Assembly (NCBI GenBank): GCA_023146135.1
Contig: JAGLCR010000038.1
Coordinates: 1 to 39,013 of the forward strand
Direction: 5' to 3'
DNA: 39,013 nt
DNA from: Bacteroidales bacterium
GTDB lineage: Bacteria; Bacteroidota; Bacteroidia; Bacteroidales; UBA1556
Below are positions 14,632-23,934 of this stretch, in pieces; the stretch's first letter is position 1; each line of letters begins with the position of its first letter. Both the position numbers and the translations under genes were made by a program. The notes under the pieces are model-generated. The model did not search any database. It was given only the letters and a program-made list of their open reading frames with translations, and had not been told where the DNA came from.

Positions 14632-16566
14632 ATGACAAGCATGAAAATCCGATTGGGTGCAGTCGCACTAATTTCACGAATTTATATAGTTGTACTTTCA
14701 ATTTTTTCTATTTACCGGGCGGTATTATTCTTCACCGGTATCGACCGATTAGATTTTTCGACAGAACCTATATCCAATGTATTTCACGCATTTGTCATGG
14801 GACTGCGATTCGATATTGTGATATCGGGTTACATTCTATTCTTTCCTGCATTATTTCTATTTATTTTCGAGATATTGAACCTAAAGATTAAAATTCTTAA
14901 ACAAATCATTTTCTATTGGACACTGATATTGTTTAGTATCACTTTTATGATATCTGCTTCAGACATCCCATACTTTAATCAGTTTTTCTCTCGTTTTTCC
15001 ATGGGTGCATTTGAATGGGCCGATAATCCAGGCTTTGTATTAAAGATGATTTTGGAGGAACCTAAATACTTTATATATATTATTTTATGGATTTTATCTG
15101 TTTTTATTTTTTATAAAGCTCTTCGAAAAGTCTTTCATTATAAATATCAAACCAGCATTAAGAACCCTTTGGTAAAAATTGTAGTTTCATTACTAGTTTT
15201 GGGGCTTATGTTTTTGGGGGTGCGTGGTAGAATTGAGAAAAAATCTCCAATCAGAATTGGCACAGCTTACTTTTGTACAAACCCTTTTCTTAATCAACTA
15301 GGGTTAAATCCTACATTTACTTTTCTTCGCAGCTATCTTGACAACTTGCAAGAAAAGAATAAAAGCATCAGTTTAATGGATAATGCTGTTGCAATTAAGA
15401 ATATGCAATCATACTTGAACATAATAAATCCCAAGGGTAGTTCAACAATTTCAAGGCGAGTTATCCCAGATAGTATTGCTCAAAATAAAATGAATGTGGT
15501 AGTAATCATTATGGAAAGTATGAGTGCAGCCAAAATGGGACGCTATGGGAGTACTGAAAACCTCACCCCTTTTCTTGACAGCCTTTGCAATGAATCCTAT
15601 TGCTTTGACAATATATATACTGCTGGACAACACACTTTTAATGGTGTTTTTAGCACACTATTTTCTTATCCTGCAATCTACCGTCAACATCCAATGAAAG
15701 TAATGAATCACTACCATGGAATGGCAAGTACATTAAAAGAATTGGGCTATAGCACTACCTATTTTACTACTCACGACAGTCAGTTTGATAATGTGGAGGG
15801 TTTTCTTCGAGCCAATGATTTTGATAATATCATTAGTCAATCAGATTATCCATTAGAGGAGATTAAAACTACTCTAGGTGTACCTGACGATTATCTATTT
15901 CGCTATTCCATTCCAATATTAAACAAATTAAGCACCGATAAAAAGCCATTTTTTGTAAGCTTTATGACAGCCAGTGATCATGGCCCTTACTACGTACCCG
16001 ACTATTACAAGCCTCATAGCACCAAAGTGCGCAAACAAACTGTTGAATACGCAGATTGGTCGTTACGAAAATTCATTAATCTTGTCTCAAAAACCGATTG
16101 GTTTGATAATACAATCTTTGTATTTGTTGCTGATCATGGAGCTGCAATGTATGTTCGTTACGATATCTCCTTAAACTATCATCATAGTCCGCTGATTATT
16201 TATTCGCCTAAAAATATAAAGCCTAAACTATTTCCAAATATTGGCGGGCAAATAGATATTTTCCCAACTATTATGGGGATTTTACAACAGCCCTATCTAA
16301 ACACTACTTTAGGCATTGACCTTATTAACGAACAACGACCATATATAGTAATAAATGGAGATGACAAGCAAGCTGTATTGGACAATGAATCTTTAATGAT
16401 TTTGAAAAACGATAATAGTAAAAGCTTATATAAATATAAGAAGCTTGACCTAAAAAATTACGCTACTGACTTTCCTGATAAAGTAAATGATATGGACAAA
16501 TATTTACGCTCAAATTTGCAAACATTTCAATATATCGTATTGCATCCTGAGAGTATAAATGAATAG
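14632..16566 (+). CDS. LTA synthase family membrane phosphotransferase / sulfatase fold
   Basis: The 644-residue protein has five predicted N-terminal transmembrane helices (residues 10-200) and an extracytoplasmic alkaline-phosphatase-superfamily domain (about 285-560). Metal and catalytic positions are recognisable: MNVVVIIMESMS with Glu295, the GQHTFNGVF loop whose Thr335 aligns with the catalytic Thr of LtaS, TASDHGPY, and FVADHGAAM. In Firmicutes this family polymerises glycerol phosphate. In Bacteroidota no lipoteichoic acid is known, so it more likely transfers a phospho-head group to a periplasmic glycan or lipid. Two start codons (14632, 14641) are possible. It ends at a terminator shared with the convergent T9SS gene. 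Confidence 0.85.
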   Translation: MTSMKIRLGAVALISRIYIVVLSIFSIYRAVLFFTGIDRLDFSTEPISNVFHAFVMGLRFDIVISGYILFFPALFLFIFEILNLKIKILKQIIFYWTLILFSITFMISASDIPYFNQFFSRFSMGAFEWADNPGFVLKMILEEPKYFIYIILWILSVFIFYKALRKVFHYKYQTSIKNPLVKIVVSLLVLGLMFLGVRGRIEKKSPIRIGTAYFCTNPFLNQLGLNPTFTFLRSYLDNLQEKNKSISLMDNAVAIKNMQSYLNIINPKGSSTISRRVIPDSIAQNKMNVVVIIMESMSAAKMGRYGSTENLTPFLDSLCNESYCFDNIYTAGQHTFNGVFSTLFSYPAIYRQHPMKVMNHYHGMASTLKELGYSTTYFTTHDSQFDNVEGFLRANDFDNIISQSDYPLEEIKTTLGVPDDYLFRYSIPILNKLSTDKKPFFVSFMTASDHGPYYVPDYYKPHSTKVRKQTVEYADWSLRKFINLVSKTDWFDNTIFVFVADHGAAMYVRYDISLNYHHSPLIIYSPKNIKPKLFPNIGGQIDIFPTIMGILQQPYLNTTLGIDLINEQRPYIVINGDDKQAVLDNESLMILKNDNSKSLYKYKKLDLKNYATDFPDKVNDMDKYLRSNLQTFQYIVLHPESINE

Positions 16567-16569
16567 CTC

Positions 16570-16612
16570 AAAAAAAAAGGTTGACTCTATATTTTAGAAT
16601 CAACCTTTTTTA
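16570..16612. terminator. Bidirectional terminator between convergent genes
   Basis: AAAAAAGGTTGA (16573-16584) and TCAACCTTTTTT (16600-16611) form a perfect stem, continued by CTCTA / TAGAA with one mismatch. A-runs and T-runs flank both sides, so it works for the LtaS-like gene on plus and the large T9SS gene on minus. Confidence 0.88.
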
Positions 16613-16627
16613 CACAAAAACCGATCT

Positions 16628-19600
16628 TTACCTAATGATAATTTTTCGACTTATCATCGCATTTGGCTTATCCTTAACATGCATTGTAATAAAATAAACT
16701 CCACTACTAATCGCACTAAGGTCAATACGTTTTTCCTTAGTAAATTCATCACTAAGTAGGGTTTCACCTAAAACATTTCTAAGTACAAAAACTACTTCCT
16801 GACTTCCCGAATACTTGATTATGATATAATCCTTTGCAGGATTTGGGAAAATACTTACTTCATTATTGTTCAATACCGTTGTTATACCCACACTATTATA
16901 GTAAAATGCTGCTGATTTAGCCTTACATCCATTACTATTTGTAACCTCCACAAAATAGTTACCATTTGTTGATACTATATAATATGGATTTGTTGCTCCA
17001 CTAAGCAATGAGCTAGAGTAATACCATTGGTTTGCTGTGGGGCTCGATGAAAATAAAGTATCGAGGTGACTTGTAATTGTTGGAGTTGTTGGGCTTGGAT
17101 TAATTGTAATATTCAATACTGAAGAAAATGGTCCTGTACCACAATTATTGCCAGCCGACACTTTCAAACTTGCAGTACCAACATATTGATTATCCCAATC
17201 TACCGTAGCAGAGGTTCCGTTGGAACTAACTGTGCCTACAGTTGATGGTGCAATATCCCATAAATAAGTCGTAGCATAACTCACAGATGCAACAGAATAA
17301 TTTGTATTGGCATTATCCTTACACAAACTCGTTGGTCCACTAGGGGTTGATGGTGTAGCTGGTACATCATTTACACTAATATTTAGCGCTGGCGAAGGCA
17401 CTCCATTTCCACATGTATTAACTCCAATAACAGTAAGTGTTGCATTACCAACAAAAGCGTTGTCCCAATCAATAGTGGCAGTAGTAGAAGTACTAGTAAG
17501 AGTACCAGCCGTAGAAGGACTTAGCATCCATTGATATGAAGTAGCATTAGCAATTGCAGTACAATTATAAACTGAGTTTGTGGGATTAACACATAAGGTA
17601 ATTGGCCCTGTTGGCACAATTGCCGCAGCAGGTGCTGATGACACATTTACTGTAAGTGGCGATGAAAAAGATCCGTTTCCACATGCATTTATCGCTTGCA
17701 CTTTTATATCTACCGAACCCGAATATGTAGCAGTCCAAGTAAGCGTTGTACTTGTACCACTTCCACTTATAGTACCTGCCGTTGTAGGACTTACGGTCCA
17801 AGCATAAGATGTTGCTCCAGTTACTGGAGTAGTTGTATAGGTCGATGTTGGACTTGAATTAATACATATATTTGTTGCACCAGTTGGTGTTGCTGCTTGA
17901 AGTGGAGTTGAATTCACAGTAATCGTTTGACTTGTCGAATCTAAATTAGTTCCATCACTGGCAATTAGCTTGATGATATAACTGCCCGCCGCTGCAAATG
18001 TCTTAGTTAAGTTTTGAGATGTAGAAACTATAGCACCATTTTCCTTCCAAGTATAAGTAGTTGCATTTTGAGATGTATTAGTAAACACCGTTTGAGTTGC
18101 AGCACAAACAGAAGAAGAAGGTGTAGTAAAACTAGCTGAAATAGCAGATGACGTACTTCCATCTACTAAAACATCATCTATATATAAATTATTGCCATAA
18201 TTATTATAAGACGTAAAAGCTATTCTCACATTATCATTTCCTGCATAGGAACTTATATCAATAGAGTCGCATGACGGCCCTACTCCTGCTCCACACCAAT
18301 CGGAAGATATTGAAGGCGAAAAGCTAGCCGACTGGACATAAGTACTATTTGGAGCAGTTGCAAACGAACCAGACCCATTTTCTCCCATAGAAACAATCTT
18401 GGTCCAAGTGGCACCACAATCACCTGTTATATATACATATAATGAATCTGTACCTGTCGCATCATAACGAGTATATGCATGCCTAAACTTTAATGAGGCA
18501 CTTGATAAACTACTTAAATTAAGAAGAGGAGTAAACAAATAATCAACTTGCCCTATAGCACTAGCATAATTATAGAAATTCATATAAACAGATCGAGTAC
18601 CCGAAGGATTTCCAGCAGTTGTTGCCAACGACCATGTTGTCGCTCCATCAGGATTGTTCACACCCCATTTCCCTAAGGTGGTGGATGTTGTTTCAAAGCC
18701 CTCTGTAAATGGCATTTGAAAACCACCCACATTAATCAGGTTTGTATCGGTCTTGGTATCACTTCCACTAGTATTTGTTGCCGTTAATGATACCGTGTAA
18801 ACACCTGAGGAATTAAACTTAACTTGTGGATTTTGGGATGTACTACTTGTACTGTTTACATAGGTTACAGTACTTGGAGTAAAAGACCATACCCATGAAG
18901 TGGGTGTATAGGTTGACGAATCGGTGAATTGTAAGGTATCGCCAGTACAAATCATATCGCCTGTAGCTCCAAAATTAGCCACAGGAGCATTGCTTGCAGA
19001 AGTATATAATTCTACTTCCCAAAGTCCTCGACCGTAAGTAGCTGCTCTTAATCTATTATTGGAGGCATTAGTATTGTAATAAATCTCCAACTCACCAATG
19101 CTAACTTTAGGAAAACCTGTATTATACTCCGCCCAATTATTTGTACCATCTTTATAGTAAACACCTAATTCAGTACCTACATAAAGTGCTTCTGAACCTG
19201 AATTAGTAATATCCTGAACAATAGAATAGATTGGTATACTGGGTAAACCCGCCGAAATATTCGACCATGATGTACCTCCATTGGTTGTTTTATAAACCAT
19301 ATTTGAGTTGTATCCACTTAAAGTTACCCAAACCGTTGTAGGACTATTACTTTTAACCGTAATAGACGTTATGTTAGATGAAGTAACCGGTAGAGTACTT
19401 GTAACATTTGCCCATCCTGTTCCTCCATTAGTTGTTTTCCATATATGTATCTGATCAGCCACATACAATACTGAAGTATTGGAAGGAGCAATCGCCATTG
19501 ATCGAATTTTATTAGTTGTACTCATTGTTGATATTTGAGTCCAAGATGTACCTTTATTAGTGGATTTCCACACATTAGAATAACCTGCATAAAGTGTTGT

Positions 19601-21310
19601 ATGAGTCGTTGGGTCAATAATATAAGGGGTTACCCACGCACCATTTCCTGCTGAACTGGGCTCAATTGCAGTTGATGATGACCAATGGTTAGTAGTTCTA
19701 CTTATTTGACCATATACATAAGTTCCATACTGAGTATTTGCATCAGTATAATCAATCAAGCACTCCATTCCATCTCCACCTTTTACATCGCTCCATACTC
19801 CACCTGATAATAATTTAGTACCATTATCCTGCAAGCCTGTTATTGTTTCGTTGGCAACTGTTTTTGAAGTGCCTAATTTATACATTTGACTTATAACTAA
19901 TCCATCTGACTTATCAGTCCAAGTAGCACCATCATCAGTAGATAAATATACTCCTCCATCATTACACTCAAACAAATCGCCATTACTTCTATAAACCAAA
20001 TTATGTTTATCAGCATGAACTTCAGGATGATTACCAAAATTATATCCATTATATGACGTCCAACAATTAGCGCAAGACCAAGCGCTTCCTCCATTGGTAC
20101 TTCTATGTGCATTTACTCCACCCATAATAACCTTATTGATATTGGTTGGAGATACAGCCAGGGCTAAATCATAGTACCCCTGCCCTCCAGCATCACTACC
20201 ATTTGATTTCCACCCCATTAGGTTTGGCGAGCTGTAAACGCTTGAAAAACTACTCCCGGAGTTTGTTGACTTATATATTCCATGTAGGCCATTATTAGAA
20301 GAAGATATTATTGCATAAACATAGGCAGAGTTTGCTGGCGAAACAGCCAATTCTACACGATAACCAGTATTGAGTTTTTGAGTCCAATTAACTCCACTAT
20401 TTGTCGAAACATAAATTTTGCCATATTTTGTAGCCCCATATAAAGTACTAAAACTACCAGGCTTATATTCTAAATCAATAAAAGAAGTTCCTGTTAATTG
20501 TGTCGACCATGATGTTCCACCATTGGTTGTTTTATACACCCCATTGGATGTAGCAGCAAGGATGGTATTATTATTACTAGGGTCAAGAATCATTTTATAT
20601 ACCATATCACTATTAGCAAGTGTAAATGATAAACCTGTAGTATTCCATGTTGCACCACCATCCGTGGATTTCAAGACTCCAATACTTCTATTATCCCAAC
20701 CATCACGATCGCCAGTACCAATATAAATAGTATTCGAAGTAGCATAATTGGAAGGAATAATAATTGAAGAAACACCTAAAACATTATTATCATCTGTCAA
20801 GCAAGTCCAACTAGCACCATTATTGATGGTTTTCCATAATCCGCCAGCAGGTGCACCTACCCAATAAGTATTATTATCTGTTGGGTGAAAAGCGATACAA
20901 TTTACACGACCAATACCAGAATAACCACCATTGGAGCTATTAGTACCTAATGAAGTCCACGTGCCTTTAGTTCCACTCAAGGCCTGTATTCCATTCACTT
21001 GGCTATATTCTTTATAAACTTGAATTGCTGATTTCGTTGGAAATTCACCTGTGGATGGATTAATCTGGCTTTCCATATTATAAGCCCATCGGTTAAACTG
21101 TTTCCAACCATCAGCTTTTTTCTGAACACCATTAACTATATAATATCCACTATTATCCACATTAAACGGCGCCCAATAATCATTAAATGCAGTTTTATAA
21201 TCGTAATAAGAATAGTTTGATTTATTTGCAGGCAACTTATTAAGCCATGCTTGCGACATTAAAGCACTAGTAATAGTAATGCTAATAATAATAAGTAATA
21301 GTCTTTTCAT
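16628..21310 (-). CDS. Large T9SS cargo: sortilin/BNR repeats, PKD and Ig-like repeats
   Basis: The 1560-residue secreted protein has a signal peptide (about 1-20) and an N-terminal module (22-105) ending near INPSTGEFPT. A sialidase/VPS10-like beta-propeller region (about 110-770) has many Asp-box repeats such as STDGGATW and TTNGGTSW. Then come a PKD domain (774-865), a jelly-roll domain (866-1050) ending near NLYIDDVLVDG, another PKD-like domain (to 1135), three tandem Ig-like repeats of about 90 residues (1136-1406), and a T9SS type A sorting domain (about 1485-1560, with VSIFPNPAKDY and a terminal RKIIIR). It is probably a surface adhesin or hydrolase-like protein; BNR propellers alone do not prove enzyme activity. 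No -7 box was found upstream. Confidence 0.9.
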   Translation of the reverse strand: MKRLLLIIISITITSALMSQAWLNKLPANKSNYSYYDYKTAFNDYWAPFNVDNSGYYIVNGVQKKADGWKQFNRWAYNMESQINPSTGEFPTKSAIQVYKEYSQVNGIQALSGTKGTWTSLGTNSSNGGYSGIGRVNCIAFHPTDNNTYWVGAPAGGLWKTINNGASWTCLTDDNNVLGVSSIIIPSNYATSNTIYIGTGDRDGWDNRSIGVLKSTDGGATWNTTGLSFTLANSDMVYKMILDPSNNNTILAATSNGVYKTTNGGTSWSTQLTGTSFIDLEYKPGSFSTLYGATKYGKIYVSTNSGVNWTQKLNTGYRVELAVSPANSAYVYAIISSSNNGLHGIYKSTNSGSSFSSVYSSPNLMGWKSNGSDAGGQGYYDLALAVSPTNINKVIMGGVNAHRSTNGGSAWSCANCWTSYNGYNFGNHPEVHADKHNLVYRSNGDLFECNDGGVYLSTDDGATWTDKSDGLVISQMYKLGTSKTVANETITGLQDNGTKLLSGGVWSDVKGGDGMECLIDYTDANTQYGTYVYGQISRTTNHWSSSTAIEPSSAGNGAWVTPYIIDPTTHTTLYAGYSNVWKSTNKGTSWTQISTMSTTNKIRSMAIAPSNTSVLYVADQIHIWKTTNGGTGWANVTSTLPVTSSNITSITVKSNSPTTVWVTLSGYNSNMVYKTTNGGTSWSNISAGLPSIPIYSIVQDITNSGSEALYVGTELGVYYKDGTNNWAEYNTGFPKVSIGELEIYYNTNASNNRLRAATYGRGLWEVELYTSASNAPVANFGATGDMICTGDTLQFTDSSTYTPTSWVWSFTPSTVTYVNSTSSTSQNPQVKFNSSGVYTVSLTATNTSGSDTKTDTNLINVGGFQMPFTEGFETTSTTLGKWGVNNPDGATTWSLATTAGNPSGTRSVYMNFYNYASAIGQVDYLFTPLLNLSSLSSASLKFRHAYTRYDATGTDSLYVYITGDCGATWTKIVSMGENGSGSFATAPNSTYVQSASFSPSISSDWCGAGVGPSCDSIDISSYAGNDNVRIAFTSYNNYGNNLYIDDVLVDGSTSSAISASFTTPSSSVCAATQTVFTNTSQNATTYTWKENGAIVSTSQNLTKTFAAAGSYIIKLIASDGTNLDSTSQTITVNSTPLQAATPTGATNICINSSPTSTYTTTPVTGATSYAWTVSPTTAGTISGSGTSTTLTWTATYSGSVDIKVQAINACGNGSFSSPLTVNVSSAPAAAIVPTGPITLCVNPTNSVYNCTAIANATSYQWMLSPSTAGTLTSTSTTATIDWDNAFVGNATLTVIGVNTCGNGVPSPALNISVNDVPATPSTPSGPTSLCKDNANTNYSVASVSYATTYLWDIAPSTVGTVSSNGTSATVDWDNQYVGTASLKVSAGNNCGTGPFSSVLNITINPSPTTPTITSHLDTLFSSSPTANQWYYSSSLLSGATNPYYIVSTNGNYFVEVTNSNGCKAKSAAFYYNSVGITTVLNNNEVSIFPNPAKDYIIIKYSGSQEVVFVLRNVLGETLLSDEFTKEKRIDLSAISSGVYFITMHVKDKPNAMISRKIIIR
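17093..17905 (-). repeat. Three tandem Ig-like repeats of about 270 bp
   Basis: These code for residues 1136-1226, 1227-1316 and 1317-1406 of the large T9SS protein. Each unit contains TGxxxxC, a SYxW core, SPxTAGTxS, and a CGxGxxS closing motif followed by LxxxVN. The copies have diverged at DNA level, so this is old domain duplication and not a recent expansion. Confidence 0.85.
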
Positions 21311-21404
21311 AATAGGAAGTGCTTTTATTTATATTTTTGTTTGTAAATATAAACATTTTCACAATAGAAAAGGATGCTATTATTTTTTTCTAGACAAATT
21401 GGTT

Positions 21405-22124
21405 TTACATTTCAAAATTCTTACCCAAATACACTTTACGAACTTGCTCATCATTAACCAAATCATCAGCTGTACCTGATTTTAGTATAGCACCTTCAAA
21501 GAGTAAATAAGCTCGATCAGTAATACTTAAAGTTTCACGCACATTGTGGTCAGTAATTAGGATTCCAATATTACGGTCCTTTAGTTTAGATACCACGGAT
21601 TGAATATCCTCCACTGCTATAGGGTCAACACCAGCAAAAGGCTCATCAAGAAGAATAAACTTGGGATCCACAGCCAAAGCACGAGCAATTTCAGTCCTTC
21701 GACGCTCTCCTCCCGAAAGAGAAATACCATTACTTTTTCGAATATGAGTAAGACTAAATTCCTCAAGAAGCTGTTCCATTTTTTTAAGCTGCTCCACCTT
21801 TGATAATTTCGTAAATTGTAATACCGATAAAATATTATCCTCCACACTCATCTGACGAAACACCGAAGCTTCTTGTGCCAAATAGCCAATCCCCAGCTTC
21901 GCACGCTTGTACATAGGTAGCTTTGTAATATCCTTATCATCAAGATATACATGGCCAGAATACGGCTTTATCAAACCAACAATCTGATAAAAGGAGGTGG
22001 TTTTCCCTGCTCCATTAGGACCTAAAAGGCCTACTATCTCCCCCTGCCCTACTTCAAAACTCACATCGTTCACCACTCTGCGGTTTTTATAAATTTTTAC
22101 CAGATTTTCAGCTCTTAAAATCAT
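21405..22124 (-). CDS. lptB: LPS export ABC transporter ATPase LptB
   Basis: LptB drives extraction of LPS from the inner membrane with LptF/LptG. The 239-residue protein shows Walker [10 protein letters not shown], the Q-loop with [11 protein letters not shown], signature [15 protein letters not shown], Walker [14 protein letters not shown] and the H-loop [18 protein letters not shown] and the C-terminal VRKVYLG are specific to LptB. The frame opens at a TTG at 22148, but the ATG at 22124 gives the family N-terminus [10 protein letters not shown] and is preferred. Although gldF and gldG lie nearby, this is LptB and not their ATPase GldA. No lptF, lptG or lptC is in the window. Confidence 0.95.
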   Translation of the reverse strand: MILRAENLVKIYKNRRVVNDVSFEVGQGEIVGLLGPNGAGKTTSFYQIVGLIKPYSGHVYLDDKDITKLPMYKRAKLGIGYLAQEASVFRQMSVEDNILSVLQFTKLSKVEQLKKMEQLLEEFSLTHIRKSNGISLSGGERRRTEIARALAVDPKFILLDEPFAGVDPIAVEDIQSVVSKLKDRNIGILITDHNVRETLSITDRAYLLFEGAILKSGTADDLVNDEQVRKVYLGKNFEM

Positions 22125-22196
22125 ATAATTATCTTTTTGCTTTAGCAAATTAACGAATTTTTATTCAAATTATTTCTAATCCCTTAGCTTAAAAGC

Positions 22197-22226
22197 AAAA
22201 AAAAGCTCGTGCAATGCACGAGCTTT
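22197..22226 (-). terminator. Intrinsic terminator after the DUF2147 gene
   Basis: Perfect 12-nt arms AAAGCTCGTGCA / TGCACGAGCTTT flank a single central base and are followed on the minus strand by a T-run (A-run at 22197-22204). It separates the DUF2147 operon from lptB. Confidence 0.9.
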
Positions 22227-22243
22227 CCAAAACTTTATTTTTT

Positions 22244-22687
22244 TTACTTTATGCGGTGCCATGTTTGAGTACGATAGATAAAACCTATATAACCTCTAAC
22301 ATTCAATACATCAGAATCATCTTCATCAACCCATATTTTGCAATCATATAATTTACCGTTCTTAGGGTCTAAAATACCATCATCACCTTCCCACTCATCA
22401 TCATCTAGCTCCAAGCCATTAATGATTTGCATACCAAGAATCGGCTTATTATGAAGTGTACCTTCACATTCATCACATAGTGGGTTTTGCTCCTCGTCAG
22501 CAGCACGGAATAACTTAGTTATCTTGCCATAAAGCTTGCCATCCTTTTTATACAATTTTACGATTGACTTCGCTTTACCAGTTTCATCATCAATTGTTTT
22601 CCAGCTTCCTGTTACATCAGTGTTTGTTGGAATCATAGCTGACGCAAAAATCATCATTGCAATTATTCCTGTAAATAGTAATTTCAT
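22244..22687 (-). CDS. DUF2147 exported protein
   Basis: The 147-residue protein has a signal peptide (about residues 1-17) and the DUF2147 pattern: VTGSWKTIDDETGKAKSIV near the N-terminus, YGKITKLF, two cysteines in CDECEG, and the closing VRGYIGFIYRTQTWHR. The family is a small lipocalin-like periplasmic or surface protein with no assigned activity. It lies 26 bp downstream of a small membrane protein gene, and the two share a strong promoter and a terminator. Confidence 0.9.
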   Translation of the reverse strand: MKLLFTGIIAMMIFASAMIPTNTDVTGSWKTIDDETGKAKSIVKLYKKDGKLYGKITKLFRAADEEQNPLCDECEGTLHNKPILGMQIINGLELDDDEWEGDDGILDPKNGKLYDCKIWVDEDDSDVLNVRGYIGFIYRTQTWHRIK

Positions 22688-22713
22688 AGTTTGTTTTTGT
22701 TTGTGAATAATAA

Positions 22714-22908
22714 TTAATTTCTTTTACCTCGCCAAATAATCAATATACCTACTGCTATTAATAAAAACGGCCATAGATCTCTGAAGTTTACTTCAGGAAT
22801 GTACTTTTCAATTAAGAATAGTATTCCTAAAACAATAAGGATAACACCTGCTACAACGTTTCCATCACTTTTTTCCTTTGGCGGTTTATTATCGTTTACG
22901 ACATCCAT
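22714..22908 (-). CDS. Small membrane protein, LiaI/LiaF-TM-like (DUF5668)
   Basis: The 64-residue protein has a charged N-terminus (about 18 residues), a first hydrophobic helix (GVILIVLGILFLIEKY), a short loop with VNFRDLWP, and a second helix (FLLIAVGILII) ending in WRGKRN. This two-helix hairpin is typical of the LiaF transmembrane-region family, often linked to envelope-stress sensing. It is too short to carry the soluble LiaF domain. It is the first gene of the operon with the DUF2147 gene and has its own promoter 29 nt upstream. Confidence 0.8.
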   Translation of the reverse strand: MDVVNDNKPPKEKSDGNVVAGVILIVLGILFLIEKYIPEVNFRDLWPFLLIAVGILIIWRGKRN

Positions 22909-22937
22909 ATTCTTCTATTTTTGTAATTAACAAGGAA

Positions 22938-22969
22938 CAAATGTAAACAATTTATTAGTTATAAAACAA
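22938..22969 (-). promoter_or_regulatory. Promoter of the DUF5668-DUF2147 operon
   Basis: TTG (22969-22967), 21 bp, then TACATTTG (22945-22938) on the minus strand. Both elements match the Bacteroidota consensus. The leader would be about 23 nt. Confidence 0.68.
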
Positions 22970-23054
22970 CACTCTAATACTTCTCCTTGATTTCTAGCTA
23001 CTAAAACATATTTGCGGACTTGAAATCAATGGAAAATCCTATTAGTAAATTATT

Positions 23055-23062
23055 TACTTTTG
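23055..23062 (+). promoter_or_regulatory. -7 box TACTTTTG before the DUF62 gene
   Basis: This is a full TAnnTTTG match 28 nt before the ATG at 23091. A second, weaker candidate lies upstream: TTG at 22987-22989, 17 bp, CATATTTG at 23007-23014. Confidence 0.42.
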
Positions 23063-23090
23063 GAGTTATCAAAAAATATCGATATTGTAT

Positions 23091-23885
23091 ATGGCAATAG
23101 TTACGCTTACAACGGATTGGGGGACAAAAGATCATTATCTTGGTAGTGTGAAAGGCATTTTGCTAACGCAAATTCCTGATATCAACATTGTTGATATTTC
23201 ACATAACATACCTCCTTTTGATGTTAATCAAGCAGCATATGTCTTAAAAAGTTGTTACCGTGATTTTCCCGATGGTACTATACACCTAATTGGTGTTAAC
23301 TCTGACGCTTCACCCGAAAATCCTCACGTGCTTATTAAAATTGACAATCAGTATTTTATAGGGGCTGATAATGGAATATTTAGCCTAATGTTTGATAAGC
23401 AACCTGAGGCTATTATTGCATTAGAAATAATTCAAGATACAGAGAAATACACATTTTCCACAAAGGATGTTTTTGCAAAAACCTGTCAATTAATAATCGA
23501 AGGTATGCCTATTGAAAAAATGGGATACCAAAGAGACGAATTAACGAAAATGATGTCTTTTGTTCCTGCTATTGAAACTGATAGTGAAGGTTTGGTAAGC
23601 ATCATTGGTAAAGTAATATATGTTGACCGTTACGAAAATGCTATTACAAATATTACAAAAGAACTATTCCAAGAGCAAGGACAAAAACGCGGTTTTAAAA
23701 TATCTTTTAACTCATTCAAAAACGCAATTACTGAGATATCGGAAAGTTATTCTGATGTTATTATTAGTGAAGCTTGTGCCCTATTCGACTCCAACGATAT
23801 GCTTGAGATTTCTGTAAATCAAGGAAATGCAAGTAGCCTATTAGGATTGTATAGAGACACTAAAATACGCCTTACCTTTGAATAA
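23091..23885 (+). CDS. DUF62 family protein (SAM hydroxide adenosyltransferase-like)
   Basis: The 264-residue protein has the two-domain DUF62 fold: VTLTTDWGTKDHYLGSVKG at the start, the substrate loop FIGADNGIFSLMF, and YVDRYENAITNI in the C-terminal domain. Canonical members hydrolyse S-adenosylmethionine to adenosine and methionine using an Asp-Arg-His triad. By eye, VDPGVG..R is replaced here by VNSDASPENPH and FHGRD by FSTKD, so none of the three residues is evident. It may be a non-hydrolytic or divergent subfamily. A frame extension to a TTG at 23085 adds only two residues. It lies 49 bp upstream of gldF and probably starts that operon. Confidence 0.85.
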   Translation: MAIVTLTTDWGTKDHYLGSVKGILLTQIPDINIVDISHNIPPFDVNQAAYVLKSCYRDFPDGTIHLIGVNSDASPENPHVLIKIDNQYFIGADNGIFSLMFDKQPEAIIALEIIQDTEKYTFSTKDVFAKTCQLIIEGMPIEKMGYQRDELTKMMSFVPAIETDSEGLVSIIGKVIYVDRYENAITNITKELFQEQGQKRGFKISFNSFKNAITEISESYSDVIISEACALFDSNDMLEISVNQGNASSLLGLYRDTKIRLTFE

Positions 23886-23934
23886 TAAATTCGCCAAAAC
23901 ATATCTAAAATAAATTATAAACGATTAGTAAATA

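Noticed and set aside
17307-17807. Two 75-codon plus-strand frames that resemble each other
   Set aside because: They are antisense shadows of the tandem Ig-like repeats in the T9SS gene, which explains their similarity.
21405-22124. GldA, the ATPase partner of GldF/GldG
   Set aside because: Sequence motifs ([21 protein letters not shown]-terminal VRKVYLG) are those of LptB.
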